Source: Pradoshia eiseniae
Lineage (GTDB): Bacteria; Bacillota; Bacilli; Bacillales; Pradoshiaceae
Direction of reading: 5' to 3'
DNA length: 33,704 bases
Assembly (NCBI RefSeq): GCF_002946355.1
Contig: NZ_PKOZ01000020.1
Location: 1-33,704, forward strand
The position numbers were made by a program, and so were the translations under genes. A model generated the notes under the pieces. The model did not search any database, was not told the origin of the DNA, and saw nothing but the letters and a program-made list of their open reading frames with translations. Within the stretch, counting starts at the first letter, position 1; the number at the start of each line of letters is the position of its first letter. Shown in pieces: positions 1 to 6,403 of the stretch.

Positions 1-78
1 ATAGATCAATGGAGAAGTTTTATTTTCACATCCAATAAACATTGTTTTTAATTTTACACAAGAATATGGACTTGACTG

Positions 79-732
79 AATAGGATGGGTGAAAGGTGGG
101 AGAAGCCACGTAACGCCCACCCTTCACCCAGGCAAGGGGTAGGAAGTGTGGGAAAGGGGTGGGAGGAAGATGGGAAGAGCCACGCATATCCCATCCTTCA
201 CCCAGGCAAGAGGTAGGAAGTGTGGGAAAGGGGTGGGAGAAAGATGGGGAAAGCCAGGCTTTTCCCACCCTTCGCCCAGGCAAGGGGTAGGAAGTATGGG
301 AAAGGGGTGGGAGTAAGATGGGAAGAGCCATGCATATCCCACCCTTCACCCAGGCGAGGGGTAGGAAGAGTGGGAAAAGGGTGGGAGTAAGATGGGGAAA
401 GCCAGGCTTTTCCCACCCTTCACCCAGGCAAGGGGTAGGAAGAGTGGGATAGGGGTGGGAGTAAGATGGGGAAAGCCAGGCTTTTCCCACCCTTCACCCA
501 GGCAAGAGGTAGGAAGTATGGGAAAGGGGTGGGAGGAAGATGGGGAAAGCCAGGCTTTTTCCACCCTTCACCCATGCAAGAGGTAGGAAGTATGGGAAAA
601 GGGTGGGAGTAAGATGGGAAGAGCCATGCATATCCCACCCTTCACCCAGGCGAGGGGTAGGAAGAGTGGGAATAGGATGGGTGAAAGGTGGGAGAAGCCA
701 CGTAACACCCACCCTTCACCCAGGCAAGGGGT
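79..732. repeat. 74-bp tandem repeat array (minisatellite), about 8.8 copies
   Basis: Eight full 74-bp units start at 116, 190, 264, 338, 412, 486, 560 and 634, with partial units at 79-115 and from 708. Each unit opens with a conserved CCCACCCTTCACCCAGGC-like block and a G-rich stretch, and ends in a cassette of about 16 nt. The cassette comes in three versions: A (ends GCATAT), B (ends GGCTTTT) and C (ends CGTAAC plus one base). Their order is C-A-B-A-B-B-B-A-C. The B cassette is nearly self-complementary (GGGGAAAGCC, one base, GGCTTTTCCC). Since 74 is not divisible by 3 and the array lacks stops on the minus strand, overlapping open frames appear in all frames, but none has a credible start, ribosome site or homology. 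I read it as non-coding. Function unknown. Confidence 0.95.
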
Positions 733-781
733 AAAGGATGACCATCGTCAGAACACCCCACACCCATCATCAATCACCCAC

Positions 782-809
782 AAAAAAACACCCCCTAACC
801 AGGGGGTGC
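782..809 (-). terminator. Intrinsic terminator of the amino-acid ABC operon
   Basis: On the minus strand an 8-bp stem, CACCCCCT with AGGGGGTG around a 4-nt loop, is followed by a run of seven T. It sits just downstream of the ATPase stop codon at 822 and ends the three-gene transporter operon before the repeat array. Confidence 0.9.
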
Positions 810-821
810 CCAATATCCCTA

Positions 822-1556
822 TCAAAACTGACTGCTGAAAAACTCCCGTGTCCGTTCTTCCTTCGGGTTATCGAATATTTGTTCAGGTGTGCCGCGTTCG
901 AGAATATTTCCTTCGTGCATGAAGAAAATCCAGTCGGCGACTTCGCGGGCGAAGGACATTTCGTGCGTGACGATGATCATGGTCATGCCTTCTTCGGCGA
1001 GTTCCTTCATGGTGAGAAGCACTTCGCCGACAAGCTCGGGGTCGAGAGCGGATGTCGGTTCATCAAAGAGCATGATGTCGGGCTTCATGGCGAGGGCTCG
1101 GGCAATGGCAACCCGTTGCTTTTGACCGCCCGATAGTTTGCTAGGATAGACATCGGCTTTGTCCTCTAAGCCAACCTTGCGCAGGAGAGCCATTGCTTCT
1201 TTTTTCGCTGTATCCTTTGATACTTTTTTGACTTGAACCGGTGCTTCGATGACGTTTTCAAGGACGGTCATGTGCGGGAATAGGTTGAAATGCTGAAAGA
1301 CCATGCCGATTTTTTGCCGCACTTCATTGATGTTGTGTGTTGATGTTTCGATTTGCTCGCCTTCAATGATAATTTTCCCGCTGTTCTTTTTTTCGAGATA
1401 GTTGATGCAGCGAAGCAGGGTGCTTTTGCCGGAGCCGCTGGATCCGACGAGGCAGACAACGTCGCTTTCATGGATGGTCATGTCGATATTTTTTAAGACT
1501 TGAAGGTCTCCGAATGATTTGTTCAGTTTTTCGATTTTAATCATTTCTCGTGCCAT
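822..1556 (-). CDS. Polar amino-acid ABC transporter, ATP-binding protein
   Basis: ATPase subunit (244 aa) of a GlnQ/ArtP/TcyC-type amino-acid importer; it should bind the cytoplasmic face of the permease encoded just upstream and power uptake. Visible motifs are the Walker [10 protein letters not shown], the Q-loop region, the ABC signature LSGGQKQR, the Walker B region [13 protein letters not shown] and the switch histidine in IIVTHEM. Length is typical of the family (about 240 aa). I chose the ATG at 1556 over a GTG eight codons upstream because an AGGGGG ribosome site lies 7-8 nt before it. It is the last gene of a three-gene operon, 13 nt after the permease stop. The exact substrate (cystine, arginine or other) cannot be read from the sequence. 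Confidence 0.95.
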   Translation of the reverse strand: MAREMIKIEKLNKSFGDLQVLKNIDMTIHESDVVCLVGSSGSGKSTLLRCINYLEKKNSGKIIIEGEQIETSTHNINEVRQKIGMVFQHFNLFPHMTVLENVIEAPVQVKKVSKDTAKKEAMALLRKVGLEDKADVYPSKLSGGQKQRVAIARALAMKPDIMLFDEPTSALDPELVGEVLLTMKELAEEGMTMIIVTHEMSFAREVADWIFFMHEGNILERGTPEQIFDNPKEERTREFFSSQF

Positions 1557-1569
1557 GTTTTGTTCCCCC

Positions 1570-2247
1570 TTACTGGTCACTGATGGACATTTTCTTTTCT
1601 AGGGCGCGCAATCCGAGCGTAAGGATGGCGACTAGGATTAGGTAATAGACAGCGACGATGAGCAGGTAGTTCATTTCGTCGAAGTTGTTTGAGCCAAGCG
1701 TTGTGGCCACGTTGAATAATTCATTCAGCGAGATAAAGGCTGCCAAGGATGAGTCTTTTAATCCAATGATAAATTGGTTGCCAAGCGGCGGAAGGGCTCT
1801 GCGCAGGGCTTGCGGAAAGATGATACGGCGCATTGCGAGTCCGCGCGTCATCCCGAGTGAGCGGCCGGCTTCCATCTGACCTTTATCAATGGATTGGATG
1901 GTTCCGCGGAAGATCTCGGCAATATAGGCACCATTATGGAAGGCGAGCGCGAGTGAGGCAGCCCAGAAATCCGGTATGAGGAAAATGCCGCTGAATCCGA
2001 AGTACAGGATAAATATTTGGACGATAAGCGGTGTACCGCGGACAAGGTAGATATAGGCATCAGAGAGATACCCAAGGATTTTGATGCGTGAAATCTTTAA
2101 TAATGCCACTACTAAACCGATTATGATACCGATTAAAATAGAAACTACCGTTAATTGGAGTGTTAAAATCATGGCGTCAAAAAAAACGCCGCGTGTATCA
2201 ATTAATGTGTTGAAAAAATGCGAGAAACTCGGCAATCGAAACAACAT
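1570..2247 (-). CDS. Polar amino-acid ABC transporter, permease
   Basis: Membrane subunit (225 aa) of the HisM/GlnP/ArtQ type. Hydrophobic segments are visible near residues 28-50, 55-75, 90-112 and 185-210. The EAA-like loop, roughly [18 protein letters not shown], contacts the ATPase. The protein ends 13 nt before the ATPase start and begins 12 nt after the lipoprotein stop, so the three genes are co-transcribed. The start is uncertain: the ATG at 2247 has an AAAGG directly against it, with no spacer, so a nearby downstream TTG codon could be used instead. Substrate not determined. Confidence 0.92.
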   Translation of the reverse strand: MLFRLPSFSHFFNTLIDTRGVFFDAMILTLQLTVVSILIGIIIGLVVALLKISRIKILGYLSDAYIYLVRGTPLIVQIFILYFGFSGIFLIPDFWAASLALAFHNGAYIAEIFRGTIQSIDKGQMEAGRSLGMTRGLAMRRIIFPQALRRALPPLGNQFIIGLKDSSLAAFISLNELFNVATTLGSNNFDEMNYLLIVAVYYLILVAILTLGLRALEKKMSISDQ

Positions 2248-2259
2248 CCTTTCTATCTA

Positions 2260-3039
2260 TTATTCTGGTTTTGTCGTAATATCTTCTCCAAAGTATTTCA
2301 TGCTGATCTCCTTCAATGTGCCGTCTTCGCGGAGCGATTCAAGCGCATTGTTCACTTCTTCAAGCAGAATAGGATTATCCTTCGGGATAACAACAGCTTG
2401 TTCACTTCGTTCAATCAGCTGTTGGCCGACAATTTTAAAGCCTTCCTTTGCGGCTGTTTTGCCGGTGACGAAGTCAGTGATGACAGCATCATGACGGCCG
2501 TTGCTGAGTGCCTTTAAAGCGGTTATGTCACTGTCATACATTTTAATGTTTGACGTGTATTGGCTTGCGGTATCTGCATATGTAGATCCTTTGGCAGCGG
2601 CGACTTCTTTTCCTTTTAAGTCATCGGCTGTTTTGATATTGCTGTCAGGGCGAGTGAAAATCTGCGGACCTGAGTAGTAGTAGGGAGTGGAGAATAGAAC
2701 ATGCTTAGCACGTGCGTCATTAATGGTATGGCTTGCAACAGCCACATCGGCACGGCCGGTTTTGACTCCTTCTACGATTCCTTTAAACTTCATTTGTTTT
2801 TGGACAGGCTCCAGCCCTAACTCCTTCGCAATAGCTGCTCCGACCTCAATGTCAAAGCCTGTCATGGTCATATCATCATTCATATAGCTGAATGGCTTGA
2901 ATTCACCTGAAGCCGTATAAACGAATTTACCTTCTTCGATTAATTCAGCGCCGCTTTCCATCTTGTCTTTTTCGGCACAGGCCGAAAGAATGCTGATTAA
3001 TATGATCAGGATGGCTAGTGACATGTATTTCAATTTCAT
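2260..3039 (-). CDS. Amino-acid ABC transporter substrate-binding lipoprotein
   Basis: Extracellular solute-binding protein (259 aa) of family 3 (SBP_bac_3), first gene of the operon. A lipoprotein signal occupies residues 1-21: positively charged MKLK, a hydrophobic core, and the lipobox LSAC, with the cysteine anchored to the membrane. The mature part contains typical family sequence such as PFSYMNDDMTMTGFDIEV and, later, AVIPKDNP. An AAAGGAGA ribosome site lies about 11 nt upstream of the ATG. It should capture a polar amino acid and hand it to the permease. No T-box or riboswitch could be recognised in the roughly 210 bp before the gene. Confidence 0.94.
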   Translation of the reverse strand: MKLKYMSLAILIILISILSACAEKDKMESGAELIEEGKFVYTASGEFKPFSYMNDDMTMTGFDIEVGAAIAKELGLEPVQKQMKFKGIVEGVKTGRADVAVASHTINDARAKHVLFSTPYYYSGPQIFTRPDSNIKTADDLKGKEVAAAKGSTYADTASQYTSNIKMYDSDITALKALSNGRHDAVITDFVTGKTAAKEGFKIVGQQLIERSEQAVVIPKDNPILLEEVNNALESLREDGTLKEISMKYFGEDITTKPE

Positions 3040-3249
3040 GTGGCAAGGTCTCCTTTCGACAAAATATGAAATCCATCCTTCTTTTACCCTAATAAACCTG
3101 GTGGGTAACCGAATTTTTCCTATTTTTACAAAAACGGGTCTAAGGAAGCAGTTTATATATGGTGAAAACGGGAATTACTCTTCTTTGATAGCATTTCGAT
3201 TAGATGAAGAAACTATTTTCGAGTATAATCATCTAAAGGGGTGAAACGG

Positions 3250-3504
3250 ATGGAATATACAGATCAAATGAAGAATCGCGTTAAGCGCATGGAAGGTCAG
3301 CTGCGCGGTATTTTAAAGATGATGGAAGAGGGCAAGGATTGTAAGAATGTAGTGATGCAATTATCTGCTGTCCGTTCTGCCGTAGATAGGACAATCGGAG
3401 TAGTTGTGAGCGAGAATCTCGTTGAATGCGTGAAGGCCGCCGAGGGTAAAGAGCAGGAAGCTTTAGTGAATGAAGCCGTCAATTTATTAGTAAAAAGCCG
3501 ATAG
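3250..3504 (+). CDS. cstR: CstR-type CsoR-family persulfide-sensing repressor
   Basis: Small all-helical DNA-binding repressor (84 aa) of the CsoR/DUF156 family. The ATG at 3250 follows AAAGGGG at 8-nt spacing and is preferred over the GTG at 3241. Counted from this start, the two conserved cysteines are Cys31 (in GKDCKN) and Cys60 (in NLVEC), the positions I remember for Staphylococcus aureus CstR. The histidine that copper-sensing CsoR proteins carry four residues before the second cysteine is replaced by Asn56. The protein should therefore sense per- or polysulfides rather than Cu(I). The following gene is a rhodanese, and an operator-like palindrome lies between the two. Specificity is inferred from the residues and context. 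Confidence 0.88.
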   Translation: MEYTDQMKNRVKRMEGQLRGILKMMEEGKDCKNVVMQLSAVRSAVDRTIGVVVSENLVECVKAAEGKEQEALVNEAVNLLVKSR

Positions 3505-3522
3505 TTAAATGATTGGCTTTTT
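3492..3522 (+). terminator. Intrinsic terminator overlapping the end of cstR
   Basis: AAAAAGCC and GGCTTTTTTT form a stem with T-rich tail. The left arm lies inside the last codons of cstR. The rhodanese gene downstream therefore probably has its own promoter. Confidence 0.65.
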
Positions 3523-3537
3523 TTGATTACATTTGTT

Positions 3538-3552
3538 ATACCTATAGGGGTA
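3538..3552. promoter_or_regulatory. Candidate CstR operator
   Basis: ATACCTATAGGGGTA contains the TACC/GGTA inverted arms with a G-tract typical of CsoR-family operators. It lies 26 nt before the rhodanese start, in the only space available for its promoter. A similar palindrome precedes csoR at 8926. I could not fit a convincing -35/-10 pair around it. Confidence 0.5.
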
Positions 3553-3577
3553 AGTAGATAACGGGAGGGCGAGCAAT

Positions 3578-3874
3578 ATGAAAACGATTGACCCACAAGA
3601 AGTACAGGCTAGGCTCGAAGCAGGAGAACAGTTGAATATCATTGATGTACGTGAAGCAGATGAAGTGGCAGGGGGCAAGATTCCTCAGGCCATCCATATT
3701 CCATTGGGGCTTGTCGAGTTTAAAATGAATGAATTGGATAAAAATAAGGAATATCTTGTTGTCTGTCATGCAGGCGGGCGCAGCGCAAGGGCAGTACAGT
3801 TTTTAGAATCTCAAGGGTATAATGCCACGAATGTAGATGGGGGCATGCTTGCTTGGGAAGGTGAAACGGAATAA
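3578..3874 (+). CDS. Single-domain rhodanese (sulfurtransferase)
   Basis: Rhodanese-like protein (98 aa) that should carry a persulfide on its active-site cysteine and move sulfane sulfur in the cytoplasm. The N-terminal part contains the family stretch NIIDVREADEVAGG. The active-site loop is CHAGGRS, followed by a helix with SARAVQFLESQGY and the C-terminal GGMLAWEG typical of the family. Start ATG 3578 has GGGAGG 9 nt upstream. There is no second domain and no signal peptide. Lying behind a CstR-like repressor and a candidate operator, it is probably induced by reactive sulfur species. A terminator follows immediately. Confidence 0.9.
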   Translation: MKTIDPQEVQARLEAGEQLNIIDVREADEVAGGKIPQAIHIPLGLVEFKMNELDKNKEYLVVCHAGGRSARAVQFLESQGYNATNVDGGMLAWEGETE

Positions 3875-3883
3875 ATACGAGAA

Positions 3884-3911
3884 AAGACGGCAAATCATTG
3901 CCGCCTTTTTT
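3884..3911. terminator. Bidirectional terminator between convergent genes
   Basis: GACGGCAA and TTGCCGCC (one mismatch) form a hairpin flanked by an A-rich run on the left and TTTTTT on the right. It serves the rhodanese gene and, read on the minus strand, the convergent CorC-type gene whose stop is at 3910. Confidence 0.8.
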
Positions 3912-5205
3912 ATATCACTTTTTTGATTTCCATATAGAGGATATGGTATTCTTCAGCCTCTGAAATAGTAAAGATGTATCCTTCTTCTTCAATGGAATCA
4001 CCGATGATGACATCCATTTTATGAGTTAGATACCAGCCTCCGATAGTGTCTACATCAGGATTATCTAAACGGGTGCCGAGCAAATCATTTATCTCTGATA
4101 ATAGTAATTTAGAATCAACGATGTAATGGTCTTCACCTAATTTGCGGATTTCAGGTAGCTCGTCATCATCAAATTCATCCCGGATCTCTCCGACAATCTC
4201 CTCTAGAATATCCTCCACGGTGACAAGCCCGGAAGTTCCTCCATACTCATCAATCAAGACGGCCATATGGGTCTGTTCCTGTTGCATTTTGATTAGCAGG
4301 TCATGAATAGGAATTGATTCAATGACAGTGATGATTGGTTTGATAAAGGGCTCAATGGTCATGTCCATCTTCATCCTGGATTTGAGGCATTCTGCCATAA
4401 GCTCCTTCGTATTGATAAGTCCGATAATGGAGTCTTTATCCCCATCGGTGACAGGAAAGCGAGTATGCTGCTGATCGTAGAGCTGTTCAAGGATATCCTC
4501 AATTTTGTCCTCTATTTGGAATACATCAATTTCAGTGCGAGGCACCATGATTTCTCGCGCCAGCCGATCATCGAATTCAAAAATATTATTGACATATCTG
4601 TATTCGGTTTGATTGATTTCTCCTTTTTGGTAGCTATCGCTCAAAATCATACGGAGCTCCTCTTCGGAGTGGGCGACATCTCCCTCTGATGTAGGCTTAA
4701 TGCCGAACAGTCCAATGATGAACCGCGCGGAATGATTGAGTGCCCATATGATTGGAAAGGTAATCCGATAAAACAAAATTAAAGGGCCCGCAAAATTCAC
4801 TGTAATGGCCTCAGCCTTTTGGATGGCGACAGATTTTGGAGCCAGCTCACCGACAACTACATGTAAGAATGTGATGAGAGAGAAGGCAATCACAAAGGAA
4901 ATCAATGTGGCTGCGGACTCTGATATATTCAATTTAATGAACAAGGGCTCTATAATGGCCTTTACAGTAGGTTCTCCCAGCCAACCGATCCCAAGGGAGG
5001 TAATGGTGATGCCAAGCTGGGTAGCCGATAAATATTCATCCAAATGCGTGATAACTCGCTTCGCATTAATCGCTTTTTTATTTCCTTCTTCGATTAGTTG
5101 ATTGATTCTCGTTGCACGCACTTTGACAATTGCAAACTCGGATGCCACGAAAAACATGGTGCTTGCAAGCAGGATGAATAGCGCGATTAAGTTAGCTGTG
5201 TACAT
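3910..5205 (-). CDS. CNNM/CorC (HlyC) family membrane protein with CBS pair
   Basis: Membrane protein (431 aa) in the usual three-part layout. A DUF21/CNNM transmembrane domain spans about residues 1-190, with hydrophobic segments near 4-24, 100-120 and 130-155. A CBS-domain pair spans about 215-335 (for example MVPRTEIDVFQIEDKI and HMAVLIDEYGGTSGLVTVED). A C-terminal CorC_HlyC domain spans about 345-425. Family members are linked to Mg2+ or Co2+ export or homeostasis, but the ion cannot be read here. AGAGGA lies 4 nt upstream of the ATG. No M-box magnesium riboswitch was recognised in the leader. A GTTTAA-N12-TGGTAA element lies about 70 nt upstream. Confidence 0.92.
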   Translation of the reverse strand: MYTANLIALFILLASTMFFVASEFAIVKVRATRINQLIEEGNKKAINAKRVITHLDEYLSATQLGITITSLGIGWLGEPTVKAIIEPLFIKLNISESAATLISFVIAFSLITFLHVVVGELAPKSVAIQKAEAITVNFAGPLILFYRITFPIIWALNHSARFIIGLFGIKPTSEGDVAHSEEELRMILSDSYQKGEINQTEYRYVNNIFEFDDRLAREIMVPRTEIDVFQIEDKIEDILEQLYDQQHTRFPVTDGDKDSIIGLINTKELMAECLKSRMKMDMTIEPFIKPIITVIESIPIHDLLIKMQQEQTHMAVLIDEYGGTSGLVTVEDILEEIVGEIRDEFDDDELPEIRKLGEDHYIVDSKLLLSEINDLLGTRLDNPDVDTIGGWYLTHKMDVIIGDSIEEEGYIFTISEAEEYHILYMEIKKVI

Positions 5206-5272
5206 TTGTCCTCTTCTACGCCATTAAGTGAAGAAGATTCACCGCCTTTCTACTAAAAACTCTATATTCTCT

Positions 5273-5296
5273 TTACCATTAACCCCTAACTTAAAC
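5273..5296 (-). promoter_or_regulatory. Possible sigma-B-like promoter of the CorC-type gene
   Basis: On the minus strand GTTTAA (5296-5291) is followed after 12 nt by TGGTAA (5278-5273). The Bacillus sigma-B consensus is GTTTAA-N12-15-GGGTAT, so the -35 is exact while the -10 has two mismatches. Speculative. Confidence 0.3.
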
Positions 5297-5370
5297 ATCC
5301 TTTTAGAGGTAAGATAAACTAAACATGTTCGTCGTGACAGAGAAGTCTTTATTGTGATACCATTAAATAG

Positions 5371-5404
5371 AAAAAAGCCATGAATGGTGGGCATTCATGG
5401 CTTT
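5371..5404 (-). terminator. Terminator of the holin-like toxin mRNA
   Basis: A perfect 13-bp stem, AAAGCCATGAATG with CATTCATGGCTTT, has a 5-nt loop. On the minus strand it is followed by six T. It lies about 60 nt downstream of the toxin stop codon and gives a toxin mRNA of about 220 nt. Confidence 0.85.
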
Positions 5405-5439
5405 ATAAGAATCCACATCCTGTCAGTAGACAGGGAAAC

Positions 5440-5472
5440 AGGCCTCTTTAATCGCAGGGGGCCTATTTTTTT
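5440..5472 (+). terminator. Plus-strand terminator at the toxin 3' end (antitoxin RNA)
   Basis: AGGCCTC pairs with GGGGCCT (7 bp, one G-T pair) around an 11-nt loop, followed on the plus strand by A and seven T. The stem overlaps the toxin stop codon. No plus-strand protein gene lies upstream, so it most likely ends an antisense RNA. Confidence 0.7.
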
Positions 5473-5540
5473 ATTGTAATAATGCTTAGCAGCAACGTGG
5501 CAAAGCCAAATGTGACCATAAGGGTTTCAAAGACGCTCAA
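5463..5540 (-). CDS. Small holin-like type I toxin (TxpA/BsrG family), 25 aa
   Basis: A 25-residue ORF read on the minus strand. It starts at TTG 5540 and begins MSVFETLMVTFGFATLLLS, ending IITIKK. The pattern S-x-FETLM-V followed by one hydrophobic membrane helix and a short basic tail is the hallmark of the putative holin-like toxins of Bacillus and relatives. An in-frame TAA two codons upstream forces the start at or after this TTG. GGGGTGAT lies 5-6 nt before it. Toxins of this kind insert into the membrane when overproduced and are held down by a convergent antisense RNA. Here a plus-strand terminator, a candidate antisense RNA, a toxin-mRNA terminator and a promoter with an SOS box surround the gene. 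Function is inferred from sequence resemblance. Confidence 0.82.
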   Translation of the reverse strand: MSVFETLMVTFGFATLLLSIITIKK

Positions 5541-5600
5541 AGTTTATCACCCCATTTCTTTTGGGAGATTCTCGCATCTAGGATGTGGTCTTGTTTGTCC

Positions 5601-5639
5601 ATTATAGCAAATAATCTGATAAACGAGAACGTATGTTCG
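5601..5639 (-). promoter_or_regulatory. Toxin promoter with overlapping LexA (SOS) box
   Basis: On the minus strand TATAAT (5606-5601) is preceded by TGC, forming an extended -10. The -35 position 17 nt upstream is poor (TTCTCG, 5629-5624). CGAACATACGTTCT (5639-5626) covers that -35. It matches the Bacillus LexA/DinR consensus CGAACRNRYGTTYC at 13 of 14 positions, with GAAC-N4-GTTC intact. Transcription would start near 5594, leaving a leader of about 54 nt. LexA binding here should block the promoter until DNA damage. Confidence 0.75.
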
Positions 5640-5748
5640 TTATTTTGTCTAAAAAATGACTTTTGGCTTAGTGGCCTATAAAAATGTCTTACGGAAAACT
5701 AGAATTGGGTTCAATACGATTCATAACAAATTTTATTTAGTAGAGTGA

Positions 5749-5781
5749 AAAAGGCATGCGTTATTTCAACGCATGCCTTTT
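5749..5781. terminator. Bidirectional terminator after the RraA-like gene
   Basis: A perfect 14-bp stem, AAAAGGCATGCGTT with AACGCATGCCTTTT around ATTTC, lies just downstream of the RraA-like stop on the minus strand. Short A/T runs flank both arms. Confidence 0.8.
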
Positions 5782-5793
5782 AAGCTGATTTAA

Positions 5794-6270
5794 TTATGTG
5801 TGCACGGGCCTTTCCGCTATTAATATGCCATCATTGTCTGCATACACATACTGGCCGGGGATCCAATCAACTTCTCCAAAGGAGAGGGGAATATGTTTTG
5901 TTCCTTCGCCTCTTTTCTTACTTTTAAAAGGGCATGTGCCAATTGCTTTAACGCCAACAGGGATAGCAGCTAATTCGGAGGAGTCACGGACACATCCATT
6001 AATGATGATGCCGCTAATCTTGCGGTCTGCAGCAATGCCTGCTAGGAGGTCGCCAAGCAGGGCACAGTTTCTGGAACCGGCTCCATCAACGACCAGAACA
6101 GTTCCTGGTTCAATGGTTTGCAGGCTTTCTTTCACCATGGAGTTATCTTCAAATACTTCTACAGTCCGTATGAATCCGTGAAACTCTTTTTTGCCGCCAT
6201 AAGAAGAAAGTGGTAGCTTACAGAGCTTAAGCTGGTCTGCGTACTTATCACATAGGTCAGCTGTTTTCAT
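5794..6270 (-). CDS. RraA-like protein / putative 4-hydroxy-4-methyl-2-oxoglutarate aldolase
   Basis: A 158-aa protein of the RraA/HMG-aldolase fold. The ATG at 6270 follows AAAGGGGTG at suitable spacing and gives MKTADLCDKYAD, like the start of E. coli RraA; the upstream GTG is less likely. Visible family elements are VLVVDGAGSRNCALLGDLLA (about residues 70-90) and GCVRDSSEL, whose Arg-Asp pair is the catalytic/metal-binding signature of the aldolase branch. A true RNase E inhibitor role is unlikely in a Bacillaceae species without a classical RNase E, so an aldolase or unknown role fits better. Single-gene unit between a terminator and a divergent lipid kinase gene. Confidence 0.82.
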   Translation of the reverse strand: MKTADLCDKYADQLKLCKLPLSSYGGKKEFHGFIRTVEVFEDNSMVKESLQTIEPGTVLVVDGAGSRNCALLGDLLAGIAADRKISGIIINGCVRDSSELAAIPVGVKAIGTCPFKSKKRGEGTKHIPLSFGEVDWIPGQYVYADNDGILIAERPVHT

Positions 6271-6403
6271 CAGTCGCACCCCTTTATCTGAAAAATCAGT
6301 TTATTTTACAATTATAGTTAAAAATAATCTATCATTCCAGCGCTATGGTTTCGTATTGAGGCATATACGGGAAAATAAAGAAAAAAAGAATGAGGGGAAG
6401 TTG

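Larger units (their letters stand above)
5367..5472 (+). ncRNA. Candidate type I antitoxin RNA, antisense to the toxin mRNA 3' end
   Basis: Plus-strand RNA inferred from three things: an intrinsic terminator at 5440-5472 pointing into the toxin gene's 3' end, the hairpins shared with the toxin 3' UTR (5374-5404 and 5419-5434), and the convergent layout known for Bacillus TxpA/RatA and BsrG/SR4. A weak promoter may be GTGACA (5334-5339) with GATACC (5356-5361). The 5' end is a guess. Confidence 0.45.

Noticed and set aside
79-732. CRISPR array
   Set aside because: The period is constant at 74 and the variable part is only three recurring cassettes rather than unique spacers. No cas genes are nearby.
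26-838. Several overlapping open frames in the 74-bp repeat array, up to 154 aa, on both strands
   Set aside because: They arise because a 74-nt period without stops opens every frame. They have proline-rich repetitive translations, no ribosome sites and no family resemblance.
738-1136. 132-aa plus-strand ORF
   Set aside because: It is antisense to the well-supported ABC ATPase gene and has no ribosome site or homology.
3040-3249. T-box or SAM riboswitch before the amino-acid transporter
   Set aside because: The gap is about 210 bp shared by two divergent genes, and no T-box TGGNACCGCG core or other riboswitch core was found on the relevant strand.
5206-5370. M-box magnesium riboswitch before the CorC-type gene
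   Set aside because: No conserved M-box elements or leader terminator seen.
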